64,000 nucleotides of DNA, from positions 1 to 64,000 of the forward strand of contig MCFE01000404.1 of assembly GCA_002104905.1 (NCBI GenBank), written 5' to 3'. The DNA comes from Basidiobolus meristosporus CBS 931.73 (taxonomy: Eukaryota > Basidiobolomycota > Basidiobolomycetes > Basidiobolales > Basidiobolaceae). Every line of letters begins with the position of its first letter. Within the stretch, counting starts at the first letter, position 1. The translations under genes were made by a program, and so were the position numbers. Under the pieces are notes generated by a model. The model was not told where the DNA came from and made no database searches. It worked only from the letters and a program-made list of their open reading frames with translations. Below, in pieces: positions 54,094 through 63,747 of the stretch.

Positions 54094-55423
54094 TCAGCGA
54101 CAAAGAACCACACAAGGAGCAAAGATGGACGTGGCAATACTATACCACCACGAGGTATTCTCGGGGGGAAGATAGGCGGGGGTGAGGTCGGAAGAAATGG
54201 CCAATTTACACATGGGACAGGTGCCAGACTTCGTTGTCAGCCAAGGGTCGATGCAGTCAACGTGATATATATGACAGCAAGGTAGCTCGCGGACTTCGTC
54301 ACCAACCTTGAAATCATCCAAACATACTGCGCACACACTTTGGGCAGCCTCCTCATTTTCCGACTTGAATTCAGGTGGTGAGGCCATATGATGAGGGTCA
54401 TAGGCTGGCGGCGGCTCCATCACCACGGCACAGTGGGTCTTCTGAGAACGCAAGTCGCCGTTTCCGTACCATGTTTGGATGGGGAATTTATCCAGCGCAC
54501 TCTTGTGAATCACCATCATCTCAGTGCCGTCCGGGATGTTATTACGAATCGCGTAATTGCGACGGAGGCGATAGAGGTGACAATGCATAGCCACTGAGTG
54601 ATAATCAGGAAATTAGTTGGGAATGATCAGACTGTTGAATGGCTAAATGTGGCCTACCTGAAATGACCAGCGCCAAAAATAGAAGTATCACCACAATAAT
54701 CAGTGTGAATTCCCAGACGCTTGGAGACGAGCGCTCATTAGGAAGCATGACCAACTTCATCTGTTTCTTAAGCGTATTGGATGTCCCGGTCAGCTGCTGC
54801 TGATTACTGTCTGTAATGTCCTGAGCCATCTGGGTACCTTTGTCTGCATCAACAATGAACACTGGAATCACGATGGGATTGGAGAAATGGGCGTTCTTGA
54901 GATCGATATCTCCACCATCCGAGTAGATTATCACACCCCGAGCTAGACTGTTCTGGGCGTAAGTAGCCTGCCACTCCAGGGTGCAGTTTTTGAGTGCCAT
55001 GAGGGCTATCCGGGAATATTGTGGTCGCTGATGAGCTGCTATTGTGGGGGTCTAGGGGCTCCCTGGCAAGGAACATCTATAACAAAGCCAATTCCCTAAA
55101 TTTCATTCGACGCTTAACTTCCGATACATAGCTAGGTAAATACTGAACACACCCATTACCTCAAGACCTTTGCTGCCTAAGGGGCTGGTGTTAGGGACCA
55201 CTTGGACACCAGAGGCAATCTCAACAGGGGCTATGGTCTTGTCCGAACTGATATTATTAGTACTAGTATCTAAGTAAACGGTCTCTTGACGTATGCTAGG
55301 ATTGCTTCCACCAAATAGACCACCAGCTACTAACTGGAGGTTAAGAAAAGCTAGCAGTAGACAAACTACAGACAACCGGTGCCTGGTAGACCACCCAGCG
55401 GTCGCCTTGTTTGTGATGTACAT
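54094..55423 (-). CDS. PA-TM-RING family transmembrane E3 ubiquitin ligase
   Basis: Endomembrane ubiquitin ligase of the type with a lumenal protease-associated domain, one membrane span and a cytosolic RING-H2. Three exons, 55423-55160, 55051-54658 and 54593-54094, encode 385 aa. An N-terminal hydrophobic signal ('LSVVCLLLAFLNLQLVA') is followed by a PA-like segment 'RIALMALKNCTLEW.ATYAQ'. The span is 'TLIIVVILLFLALVIS'. The RING-H2 reads 'CAVCLDDFKVGDEVRELPCC', then 'HIYHVDCIDPWL' and 'CPMC', with all eight metal ligands. Exon 2 was placed by frame and the PA match; the frames immediately upstream of its acceptor contain stops. Substrate unknown. Confidence 0.88.
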
Positions 55424-56184
55424 GACAGACTAGCGTGTCGCAGAAGGAAGTTGGTACGAAGGAAGCAGCGTATCAATGGGAGTATTATGGAAAGTCAAGC
55501 AAAAATCAACCAAGAACAGTAGGAAAGTATGAAACTAGGAATGTCGGTAGTAGCAGCCTTGTACTCTATATTCAAATGAAAGAAAATCACTGAAAGGGGC
55601 GTGGATTCGGAACAAGAGATTGGTGAACACAAATAGGATAATGCAGCTATAATAAATGTATTGTTCGGTCAAGAATCGTCATGGCAATCGTTCCCCTCAT
55701 TTAATTGATGGGGGTACAAACACAATATATTGGAATTGATCAGCTAATGGAGATGGAATTTAAGCAGAATTATCCAGAACTGTACATAAGCTGTCGAGAA
55801 AGGTGTCCAACGCAAATTAATGCAAATTGATACTTCTAGGATTAACGTGGTCCCTGTGTTACACGGTTACTGGAAAAGAATAACCGGATTGGTGGGTGTA
55901 TATTACAATTGGTTTCGGACCCCGGATGGAGCAATCGATTTCTATGTTGAGCATCAAGTCATAAACATATTGGCAAATTAGGCAAGTGGGATTTAATAGC
56001 TCCAATATACGCACTAAACCTGACAATGCCTATAGGAGAACATCCATCCTGCAGTCGAGGATAGAGGATACAGGATACAGAATCGACAATGGATAATGAT
56101 GGATTATTTATTGCGGAATTCGGCGGAATTCAATTAAATACAGTTTTTACAAAATGTGCAAGTGTGGTCAGGACGCCTGGAAGT
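55424..56184. other. Intergenic region without recognisable genes
   Basis: Contains the RING gene promoter. A short run of GAGGATA/CAGGATA repeats lies near 56055-56085. No gene seen. Confidence 0.45.
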
Positions 56185-56862
56185 CTAGTTGTTCATCAGC
56201 AGATTAACGAATGCATTGTAGTCAACAAAGCCGCTGTTATCTTTATCCACTTCGTGAAGGAACTCTTCCACCTCGTTTTCCGTGAGTTGCTCGCCAAACG
56301 TGGTTAGGACTGCGAAATGTTAATAGACTGCTAATGAAGTGCTGTTGAAATGTCCATATTTACCATAACGGAGCTCGCCGATGGAGATGAGGCCAGAGCC
56401 ATCCATGTTGAATACCTCAAAGATGTCGGGGGAACTTTTGTAAGCACTTTCAATGTTTGCACCTCCGCCCCTGTACAAGATATCAAGAAAGACAGCAAAA
56501 TCGATCTTTTTCCCTCCTGTAAGGGTGATTAGAAATTAAAATGGACTTATATGATCTACTTTTATTGCTTACTTACCAAAGGCGCTATAGATGGAGTTCA
56601 ACTCAGCTTCAGTGGGGTTCTGGCCCAATGTTCGAAGCAATTGCCCGACAGAAGCTGGAGGAATAGAGCCGTCGCCGTGTATATCGTGAAGAGAAAACAC
56701 CTCCTTGTATTCTATTGCAGTGTTAGCATTGCTTCCACGAGGAGGAACCTCAAACTACAATACCATTAAGTCGCTGCTCAGAGATATTCGCAATGCAGGC
56801 CTAAGGCGAAATGAATGAGTGAAAGTATAACGGAGGTGAAATAATAGGTTTGAACATACCAT
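56185..56862 (-). CDS. Myosin essential light chain/calmodulin-like EF-hand protein
   Basis: Probable light chain for an unconventional or type-II myosin, acting in cytokinesis or transport. Five exons (56862-56860, 56800-56764, 56711-56577, 56516-56364, 56309-56185) encode 150 aa. The first exon holds only the ATG. The first EF-hand loop 'DIHGDGSIPPAS' lacks the final Glu. The third loop 'NMDGSGLISIGE' is close to consensus. The fourth, 'DKDNSGFVDYNA', lacks the final acidic residue. 'GELRYVLTTFGEQLTENEVEEFL' is typical of Cdc4/Mlc1 essential light chains. Mostly degenerate calcium sites also fit a light chain better than calmodulin. An ATG-only first exon is typical of calmodulin-family genes. 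Confidence 0.85.
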
Positions 56863-57703
56863 GATGTTTTTTACAGTTCAAAGAGAGTGTGTATGTTCAA
56901 TGAGGAAAACTTGCCACTCCAGTACGACATTTATATTGAGTGGAGGAGTTATTGGACACAAGGTCAATGGTAAACAAAAGATTTGTTTAGAATTAGCCAT
57001 ATATATCCAATTCCAGAATTCAGCCAACCAGCATGAGTTGTAAACGCAATCTTTCATATACAATACCACGCTCTACTTATATGATTATTTTATTGTTTTA
57101 GTAAAGTCAAAATCATCTTATAGAGCCACCTCCTGAAATTTCATCGCGTAGGACTGAGAAAACGCGACGTAAGCATCAATCCAAGTTTACCTAATTAGGT
57201 GCAGCTTTGGCGCTTCCCTCATTTATGCACGCTTTGCCCATTTTGTTTATCTTAATCACTATCGATTTCGTTATTGATTAGCGGCATTGGTATGGCAGGT
57301 GGTTGAAATGGAGAGGACATTTATCGCTGACAATTCCGCAGAGCGCTGGGCTAAATAGTCCGACAGCACCTACACTTTCAGCATATGTAGAATTCTCTGG
57401 AACGGACAAGTATCAACAAGCACCTTAAATGGTTGCAAAATACTGGCTAGATTAGCCTGGAAGATATCGATATGATTCTATGGATACATGGATAGCATTT
57501 TTTTCGAAAATGGGATGATTCTGCCATCAGAGTCATCCAATCAGTCGAGGCTTCGCTCCTTTTTGGGACCACCGTTCCCAGCGTTGGCTTCCTTTAAAAC
57601 CATCGGATTTCTTGGCATTTTTATGCCCTATCCCTCATCCTTGTCAGCAGCCTCGCAAGTCCACACTTTCTAAACTCGATTAGACTTTTCATCGCCTTTC
57701 GTC
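56863..57703. other. Intergenic region without recognisable genes
   Basis: A divergent promoter region between the light-chain gene and the orphan at 57704. A short frame at 57488-57673 has no support. Confidence 0.45.
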
Positions 57704-58438
57704 ATGCCGGTTGTTGAAACTGTCGGTGGTTTCATAGGGGTTGCCATCGTTAGCTCGGTGGTGGCTCGTAGAATTCGTGAAAAGCGACATAAAGAGAAGG
57801 TGAACAACTTGATACAAGACTTGTGGATACGTCGCAACTTCACATACGGCAGTCCAGAGGTGATTCCTGGCGATTTACCTAATGGAAGCTTCACTACACA
57901 AATGTATGATAGTCAAGTACTGTCGCGAATCAACTATCATCCTGGCATATCTGTCTCTGTCGTGCCAGACATAATAGCGCCACCCATACACCTGCACCAC
58001 GAGAATTTATTCACATCGCATTCATCGAATATACCCATTGCTTCTCTTCCAACTTTGTCTGGCTACAGCACTGGCCATTCCTCGAGAGAGTTCGACGAGA
58101 ACATTGAACTGTCTTTGAGAAATCTTCCAACCCCACCTAGTTGTATAGTGCGACGTGAAATCCCCTCTGCCCCAATCATTGATGCCACAGCTGATAGAGT
58201 ATGCTTAGAGGCTCCGATGGTTACTGCCGCACAACAGGTGCCTAGTGCTCCCGAGTTGGGGGATATTGAGTTGTGCTCAGCCACTCCCCGCAGCGACAAT
58301 TCTATTCCTTCGGCGAGGACACAGCATAACATTTCTGATGCAGGTGTTGATTGCAGAGTTGACTCGGAGGTCGAATCGGACGAAGATAGAAGTTCCATGG
58401 AAAGTTTTTACAGTTGTTCCTCGACTCTTGAGGAGTGA
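57704..58438 (+). CDS. Orphan protein, 244 aa, with N-terminal membrane anchor
   Basis: Intronless frame. Residues 6-22 ('TVGGFIGVAIVSSVVARRI') form a short hydrophobic segment followed by a strongly basic stretch 'RREKRHKEK'-like, as in a type-III/reverse signal anchor with a cytosolic tail. The rest is Ser/Pro/Ile-rich, low complexity and acidic at the C-terminus ('SEVESDEDRSSMESF'). No enzymatic motif or known domain. It could be an organelle-membrane-anchored adaptor or regulator; function unknown. It is convergent with the zinc transporter. Confidence 0.6.
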   Translation: MPVVETVGGFIGVAIVSSVVARRIREKRHKEKVNNLIQDLWIRRNFTYGSPEVIPGDLPNGSFTTQMYDSQVLSRINYHPGISVSVVPDIIAPPIHLHHENLFTSHSSNIPIASLPTLSGYSTGHSSREFDENIELSLRNLPTPPSCIVRREIPSAPIIDATADRVCLEAPMVTAAQQVPSAPELGDIELCSATPRSDNSIPSARTQHNISDAGVDCRVDSEVESDEDRSSMESFYSCSSTLEE

Positions 58439-58769
58439 GCAAATGACCTAACCCACCTGTCGCAACTTTCTGAATTCGAGTGTTTACTGCACGCCTTGTA
58501 AATATTTTCATTCCATACACACTTTCACACACCCAACCCAATCCGACCTGTCCGTTCACACCCTTTCAATGAGGGCTAATTATATATACGACATATTCGT
58601 GATTATAAATATAAATATACCATCCGATCATTATTTTCTTTTATATATTCTATTACTGCTATTTGGACCGACCAGGGGAGAAACGAATATTTACAAATAA
58701 GCGCGAAATTCAAATCTATGATTAGCCGTATGAAGTCCCTAATTGCGGAGGCTGAGGGATGCAAAGGGT
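58439..58769. other. Convergent 3' intergenic region
   Basis: 3' flanks of the orphan and zinc transporter genes. A short TATA-rich stretch lies near 58580-58620. No gene. Confidence 0.45.
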
Positions 58770-60198
58770 TCATACGTGACCGAACGATGCAGATGCGAAG
58801 CCGATAGCGAGTAGCCCGACAAAGAACCAAACAACGACCGTATTTCCCTTGGTGTCATATCTGAATGCGGATGGCAACATTCCTTGCACGACGATGAATG
58901 TCATCAACCCAGAGGTTGCCGCAAACACTACGCCGTACAGAGTGGTCAATGAGCTGGGTTGGATTTCGTTCAATAGAATGTAGCCTAGAAGAGCACCTAA
59001 TGGCTGTGACAAGCCACCCAGAATTCCCGCATAGAGGAATGCTTTGGTGGAGGATCCAGTAGACGCATATAAGGGGATAGAGATCATCAGTCCTTCGGGA
59101 ATGTTATGGATCGCAATAGCCAAGAAGAGTCCAAAGCCGAGAGAAGAAGAGACATGGTTGCCCAAGAACATGATTAAGCCCTCTGCAATTGAATGAGTTT
59201 AGTATTGTTCTTGGGGGAGTGTTGGGTGTTGAAGTGCTTACCAGGGAATTTGTGGATGGCAATGGCTACAGCGGTTTGAATTCCGACACTTAGGAGCTTC
59301 AGTTTTTCTTTCGTTTCGGTTTCTACGGCAGCAACATCGGCCATGCACACTGGTTCATGACAGTGAACAGATGTCCTTCTGTGCAACGTTTCGCATTGCT
59401 TCTGTTCATCTTGATTATCATGATGATGGTGGTGATGGTGATGGACGTGAGCCTCATTAGCGTGGTTATGTCCGTCGTGATGTGAGTGATTTTCATGGGT
59501 ATCAGGACAGGTGACATCTGGTGTATAAGAATGACAATGTTCGGACTGAGTACCATACGATGCATTGGAGGCGTCATGTGGTTGAAGTAATCTGCTAGTT
59601 TCATGGCCATTTGCACTTTGCTTATTATCAATGGGGGAGGTTCCAATGTGGGCCTCCTCATCAATCTCTTCAATAGGAGGATGGCAAGGGCAGATGTCGT
59701 GAGGAGATATCCACTGAATCAGGCGGTTTAGCAGGAAGGCTAGCACGATGCCAAGGGCAAACATGCTTATTATTGTTACGTCCACGTATCTACCAACGGT
59801 TTCAGACTCAGCTAGGAAGTGTCGAGCCTCAGGCAGAAGTATAACTAAACTCGAGTATAACTAAATAAAAGTTAGGTGGAAAGGTTCAAATGATCACCTT
59901 TATGCTGATGAATTACCATAATTCCAGAAGCCAAGCCCAAGGACGCAGCCAAGAATGTTTTGGATTCTGTAATACGAAAATCGCTTTTGAAAACCCTCAG
60001 TGAAATTCCATCTATATACACGATAGATGCTAGACGAAGGAACACCGCCATCAGGTTAGAAAAAACGCAACAACAAAAAGATGAGTGTGCATACATACCC
60101 CCCAAAATACAGGCCATGCTAGAGCCAAAGATCAAATACCAGGTTTCGGCCGAATTCGACATGCTCTCTTGTAAGACACTTGCGGAAAACCAAGACAT
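58770..60198 (-). CDS. ZIP-family zinc transporter, ZRT3-like
   Basis: Zinc transporter expected in the vacuolar or another endomembrane, releasing stored zinc to the cytosol as Zrt3 does. Four exons: 60198-60099, 60029-59917, 59860-59242 and 59182-58770, giving 414 aa. About eight membrane segments are visible. A long cytosolic loop contains a run of eight His within 'HVHHHHHHHHDNQ', likely metal binding. ZIP signatures are 'AIAIHKFPEGLI' in TM4 (joined over the last intron) and 'AIAIHNIPEGLMISIPLY' in TM5, the paired HxxPEG metal sites. 'RITESKTFLAASLGLASG' near the N-terminus resembles Zrt3. Phases close. Confidence 0.88.
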
Positions 60199-60702
60199 TC
60201 TGTAGTAGTGAAATTCAGGGAGTACTCAAAGGAGATTTGAGTAAAGAGAAATGAAGAACTGTCAAGCGGAATAAAGGGCTATATAGCGGTAAAATGGACA
60301 CCGTGTGCATATTAAATCAACCATGACCTAACCTTTTACCCCAGTTTTACCATTCTATTGACTAGTTTTTTTCCAATCGAAGGGTATTTTTGGAAGAATG
60401 CTCTAATCTTTGGCCTATTGGATGACTAATAGCTCTCTGATCGAGTACCTCTTAGGTTGTCACATGGGCCAATGGGAGTATGCTTGTTGACAGATATATG
60501 AAAATCGCTCATATCTGCGGATGTAACAACTACGAAGGTACCCTTATAGTGTTCATGCGCGAGTTGACTTATCCCTACATCAAGTTGAGACCATTCTAGA
60601 CAATTAGGTGCTTATCAAAACATCGATTTGGAAATGTTGATTATAATCATGTGTTGTTTATTATTAATGTATTATGAGTCATTCGAACAGCTTGTAAAAA
60701 AT
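60199..60702. other. Intergenic region without recognisable genes
   Basis: The zinc transporter promoter and cytochrome b5 3' flank. No gene seen. Confidence 0.45.
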
Positions 60703-61258
60703 CTAGAAGTAGGTTTTATAGAGTGTAAAAAGCACGGCGAAGAGGATAGGAAGCGCCAAGCTAGAAAGGAGGCTGGAAAAGGGTGTTCGTGAGTAGATGC
60801 TTCCATATCAATTCTAGTTTCTTATCTTACCTTGAATCGTTCTTCTCAACTGCAACCGAACTGACAGCAGGTGCAGGGGGTCTCTCCACAACTTCCTGAA
60901 AGGAGGGTTTAGTTCGTTAGCAATTCGTAATATGAGGACCATACGCTGAGAACTTACCCCTGGTGCCAATTCGCCGATATATAAACCTTCGAGAATCCGC
61001 TTTGCATCCTCGGAGTGTCCAACATCGATGAAGGCTTCGGAGGCATCTGAGCCAACTTGTTCAAGGATGACTTCCTCACCACCCGGATGCTAAACAAATC
61101 GAACAGATCAGCTAGGTAAAGCAAAAAAAACCATTACAGTAAATAAAAACCTGATCTATAAAGTTGGTCACGTTGTAAATCTTTCCTTCGATACAGAACC
61201 ATGCATCAGATTTGGTGTTATGAGCATTAACTTCTTCAGCAGAGAAGATTTTGGGCAT
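60703..61258 (-). CDS. CYB5: Cytochrome b5, tail-anchored
   Basis: ER haem protein that passes electrons to desaturases, hydroxylases and P450s. Four short exons (61258-61151, 61089-60958, 60895-60831, 60772-60703) encode 124 aa. The haem domain runs from '[21 protein letters not shown]' in part to 'YIGEL'. The first axial His is in 'HPGGEEVIL' and the second in '[13 protein letters not shown]'. A Pro/Val linker leads to a C-terminal membrane anchor '[18 protein letters not shown]'. The last exon encodes exactly the anchor. All junction phases agree. Confidence 0.92.
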
Positions 61259-61648
61259 TTTTTGAGCTGACGTGAAGAAACGAAAAATGGACGTAGGCAG
61301 TAATCTTTTGGATATCTAAATACTGTTCCGGAAAGGACTAGATTAGGGAATCGATTTCGGAGCCCTAGAAAAGGACCCATTTTGACATCTAGGCATCATG
61401 CCAATTAATTGCTCAATGTTCGCGATTCAATCTTTTGGAGAACCATGCTGTTGGAATGTTACACGGACTAGCAACTATGGAGCGATGATACTGAGTTGTA
61501 TGAGAATGATTCCGACATGGATTTATAACAATCAACAACGACGGAGATCTCGGAAGAATATCTAGGAAATCTGGCAATATACCTAGGGAGTTTAAACTTG
61601 GTTTCTGCCAAGTTTCAATCGGTTGATTTGTTTCGTTCCCATTCCTCT

Positions 61649-61656
61649 ATTTAAAG
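61649..61656 (+). promoter_or_regulatory. TATA-like box of the secreted repeat protein
   Basis: TATTTAAA 73 bp before the ATG at 61722. Confidence 0.4.
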
Positions 61657-61721
61657 TGGACATGGTCGAGCGTGATACACAAATCAAGTTCTCTTCTCGA
61701 TAAAATATCATCTATTCTGCC

Positions 61722-63248
61722 ATGAGATTCTCTTCATCGCGCATTCTCTTCGCCTTCTCTAGCATTGTTGCTGTTCAGGCTGCAGTGATCAGAAGGCATA
61801 ACGGTGAAGATCACGGCACTAGTGTAGTGAGTGATGAAAAATATAATCAAAACACTGATTCCGCTCTGATTTACAATCCCCATGATATACGAGGTTCCGG
61901 GTCTGGAGGCGCTGGTCCCGATGACAACCCAGTGAAGAACCAAAAGAGCAAGAAAAAGCCAAAGAAATGTCACAAGTCTAAAGTTGCTCTTGAGGATCAT
62001 AAACCATCGCCCAACTCTGCGAGTGACGCTGGGGAGAGTCACAACGATCCTCCAAAATATGACCATGATGACGACAGTGGTGTCGATGCTTACGACGATT
62101 CAAGTAATAAATACGAGGACAACTACCAACCGGAGTCTGATTACGAAGGCGACAATGCTGGTGGTGAGGGGGATGGAAATAGCAATGATTACTATCCGGA
62201 AAAGGGTTCATTTGATGAAGACATGTCAACACACAAACCAGATGAAGATGGTGGGGCAAAGCCGAATTCCGAAGATACAAAGGGAGACTACGACCACCCT
62301 GAGGAGTCCGGTGAAGAGGCACCTAGCATTGATGAGGATACACCCTCTTATGTTCCAGGGGATGATACATACGATAAAAACGTGTCAGAGGAGCCTTCCC
62401 AACAAAACATTGATTCCACATATGAAGGATCTGAAGGCCAAGGCGGTGGATATAACTATGACGCAGGAATGAATGACCATAAAAGCGGGGATGACTGCAA
62501 AAATCACGATAAAGTGAGGGAAGATCATATTGATATAGCAAGTGAGGAAAAACCATACTGTGAAGGAACTAAAGCATGTGGTCAAGAGCAATATCCTGCA
62601 AGCGACCCCTATTCACCGATGAAAGATACCACTCATGAAATGAATGCTTCTTATAGTGGCGATGGTGGCGGATCAGAGGATGCGTACCAACCAAGCAACT
62701 ATAGTGGTTCTGGTGATGGAGGCTCGCCTGATGGGTCAGATAGCGAGAGCTATAGGTGTAGCATGTCTGGTGATGGAGGCTCGCCTGATGGGTCAGATAC
62801 AGCACCTAGCGCTCAGAAAGATGCCTATTCAACTAAGGATGTGTACCAACCAAGCAACCATAGTGGTTCTGGTGATGGAGGCTCGCCTGCTGGGTCAGAC
62901 GCAGCACCTAACGCTCAGAATGATGCCTATTCAACTAAGGATGTGTACCAACCAAGCAACCATAGTGGTTCTGGTGGTGCAGGCTCGCCTACTGGGTCGG
63001 ACGCAGCACCTAACGCTCAGAATGATGCCTATTCAACTAAGGATATGTACCAACCAAGCAACTATAGTGGTTCTGGCGATGGAGGCTCTCCTGCTGGATC
63101 AGACGCAGCACCTAACGCTCAGAAAGATATCTATTCAACTAAGGGTGAGTACCAACCAAGTAACTATAGTGGTTCTGGCGATGGAGGCTCGCCTGCTGGA
63201 TCAGATTCAGCACCAATGTACCAAACAAACGACTACAGTGTCTATTAG
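61722..63248 (+). CDS. Secreted acidic Ser/Gly/Asp-rich protein with 34-aa tandem repeats
   Basis: A 508-aa single-exon protein. The signal peptide is 'RILFAFSSIVAVQA', followed by a possible Kex2-type site 'VIRR'. A Lys-rich patch ('KKKPKKCHKSK') precedes a long Asp/Glu/Ser/Tyr-rich low-complexity region. From about residue 322 a 34-residue unit is repeated: 'YQPSNYSGSGDGGSPAGSD' then 'AAPNAQNDAYSTKDV'. There are three regular full units, an earlier one with an internal partial duplication, and a truncated last unit ending 'YSVY'. No enzymatic domain and no membrane anchor. The composition suggests a cell-wall, sheath or spore-coat matrix protein (inference). Repeat number is likely polymorphic. 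Confidence 0.82.
   Translation: MRFSSSRILFAFSSIVAVQAAVIRRHNGEDHGTSVVSDEKYNQNTDSALIYNPHDIRGSGSGGAGPDDNPVKNQKSKKKPKKCHKSKVALEDHKPSPNSASDAGESHNDPPKYDHDDDSGVDAYDDSSNKYEDNYQPESDYEGDNAGGEGDGNSNDYYPEKGSFDEDMSTHKPDEDGGAKPNSEDTKGDYDHPEESGEEAPSIDEDTPSYVPGDDTYDKNVSEEPSQQNIDSTYEGSEGQGGGYNYDAGMNDHKSGDDCKNHDKVREDHIDIASEEKPYCEGTKACGQEQYPASDPYSPMKDTTHEMNASYSGDGGGSEDAYQPSNYSGSGDGGSPDGSDSESYRCSMSGDGGSPDGSDTAPSAQKDAYSTKDVYQPSNHSGSGDGGSPAGSDAAPNAQNDAYSTKDVYQPSNHSGSGGAGSPTGSDAAPNAQNDAYSTKDMYQPSNYSGSGDGGSPAGSDAAPNAQKDIYSTKGEYQPSNYSGSGDGGSPAGSDSAPMYQTNDYSVY
62685..63235 (+). repeat. 102-bp in-frame tandem repeat
   Basis: Units of 102 bp begin TACCAACCAAGCAACYATAG at about 62686, 62845, 62947, 63049 and 63151. The first is extended by a local duplication of 'GGTGATGGAGGCTCGCC'. 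The low divergence between units implies recent expansion or homogenisation. Confidence 0.9.
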
Positions 63249-63507
63249 GCATCTACTTCCACCTAGCACAATATTTATTTATTATTAGAGTAGCTGATAT
63301 CTAATATTTTGGAAAATAAACAATCTGATTGAAACCTTTAATCCTGTCTGCATCTAGTTGGAAATATCACAGGACAACAACACGAGCAAATAATCAAGAA
63401 TTGTATACCTAGGCGCATCAACAATGATCAGGATGTAAGTAGATACTAGAGCAAGTTAGCCTAGTCAGTCATGATCCGTGGAGTTCACATAGCCAGTAAT
63501 CATCAAT
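63249..63507. other. Intergenic region without recognisable genes
   Basis: The 3' flank of the repeat protein, with a possible poly(A) signal AATAAA near 63316. No gene. Confidence 0.4.
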
Positions 63508-63588
63508 ATTGTTCTGGCGATCCACGAAGCTAGCCGGTATTGTTCTGGCGATCCACGAAGCTAGTCGGTATTGTTCTGGTGATCCATT
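63508..63588 (+). repeat. 31-bp tandem repeat, 2.6 units
   Basis: ATTGTTCTGGCGATCCACGA... units at 63508-63538 and 63539-63569 differ at one base. A partial third unit follows. It lies 160-240 bp upstream of the CHAP gene. Confidence 0.95.
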
Positions 63589-63646
63589 ATCAAGTGATTA
63601 ATTTTGGTAAAAGAAGGTGCCACGGAGAATATTTCCAGCGGAGATT

Positions 63647-63700
63647 TTCATGGCAGTAACGATATATAAATTTTGATTCATGGCAGTAATGATGTATAAA
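63647..63700 (+). promoter_or_regulatory. Duplicated TATA-containing promoter block
   Basis: TTCATGGCAGTAA followed by a TATAAA occurs twice, at 63647-63670 and 63677-63700, spaced 30 bp. The distal TATAAA (63695-63700) is 48 bp from the ATG at 63748. Two TATA boxes 31 bp apart could give two transcription starts (inference). Confidence 0.65.
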
Positions 63701-63747
63701 TCAGCAAAACCACCAGATTTATTTGCTTTCATATCTCTGTATCCACG

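Noticed and set aside
62644-63288. 214-aa frame in the tandem-repeat region
   Set aside because: It is a second frame of the 102-bp repeat. A repeat without stops is open in several frames, and only the 61722 frame has a signal peptide and start.
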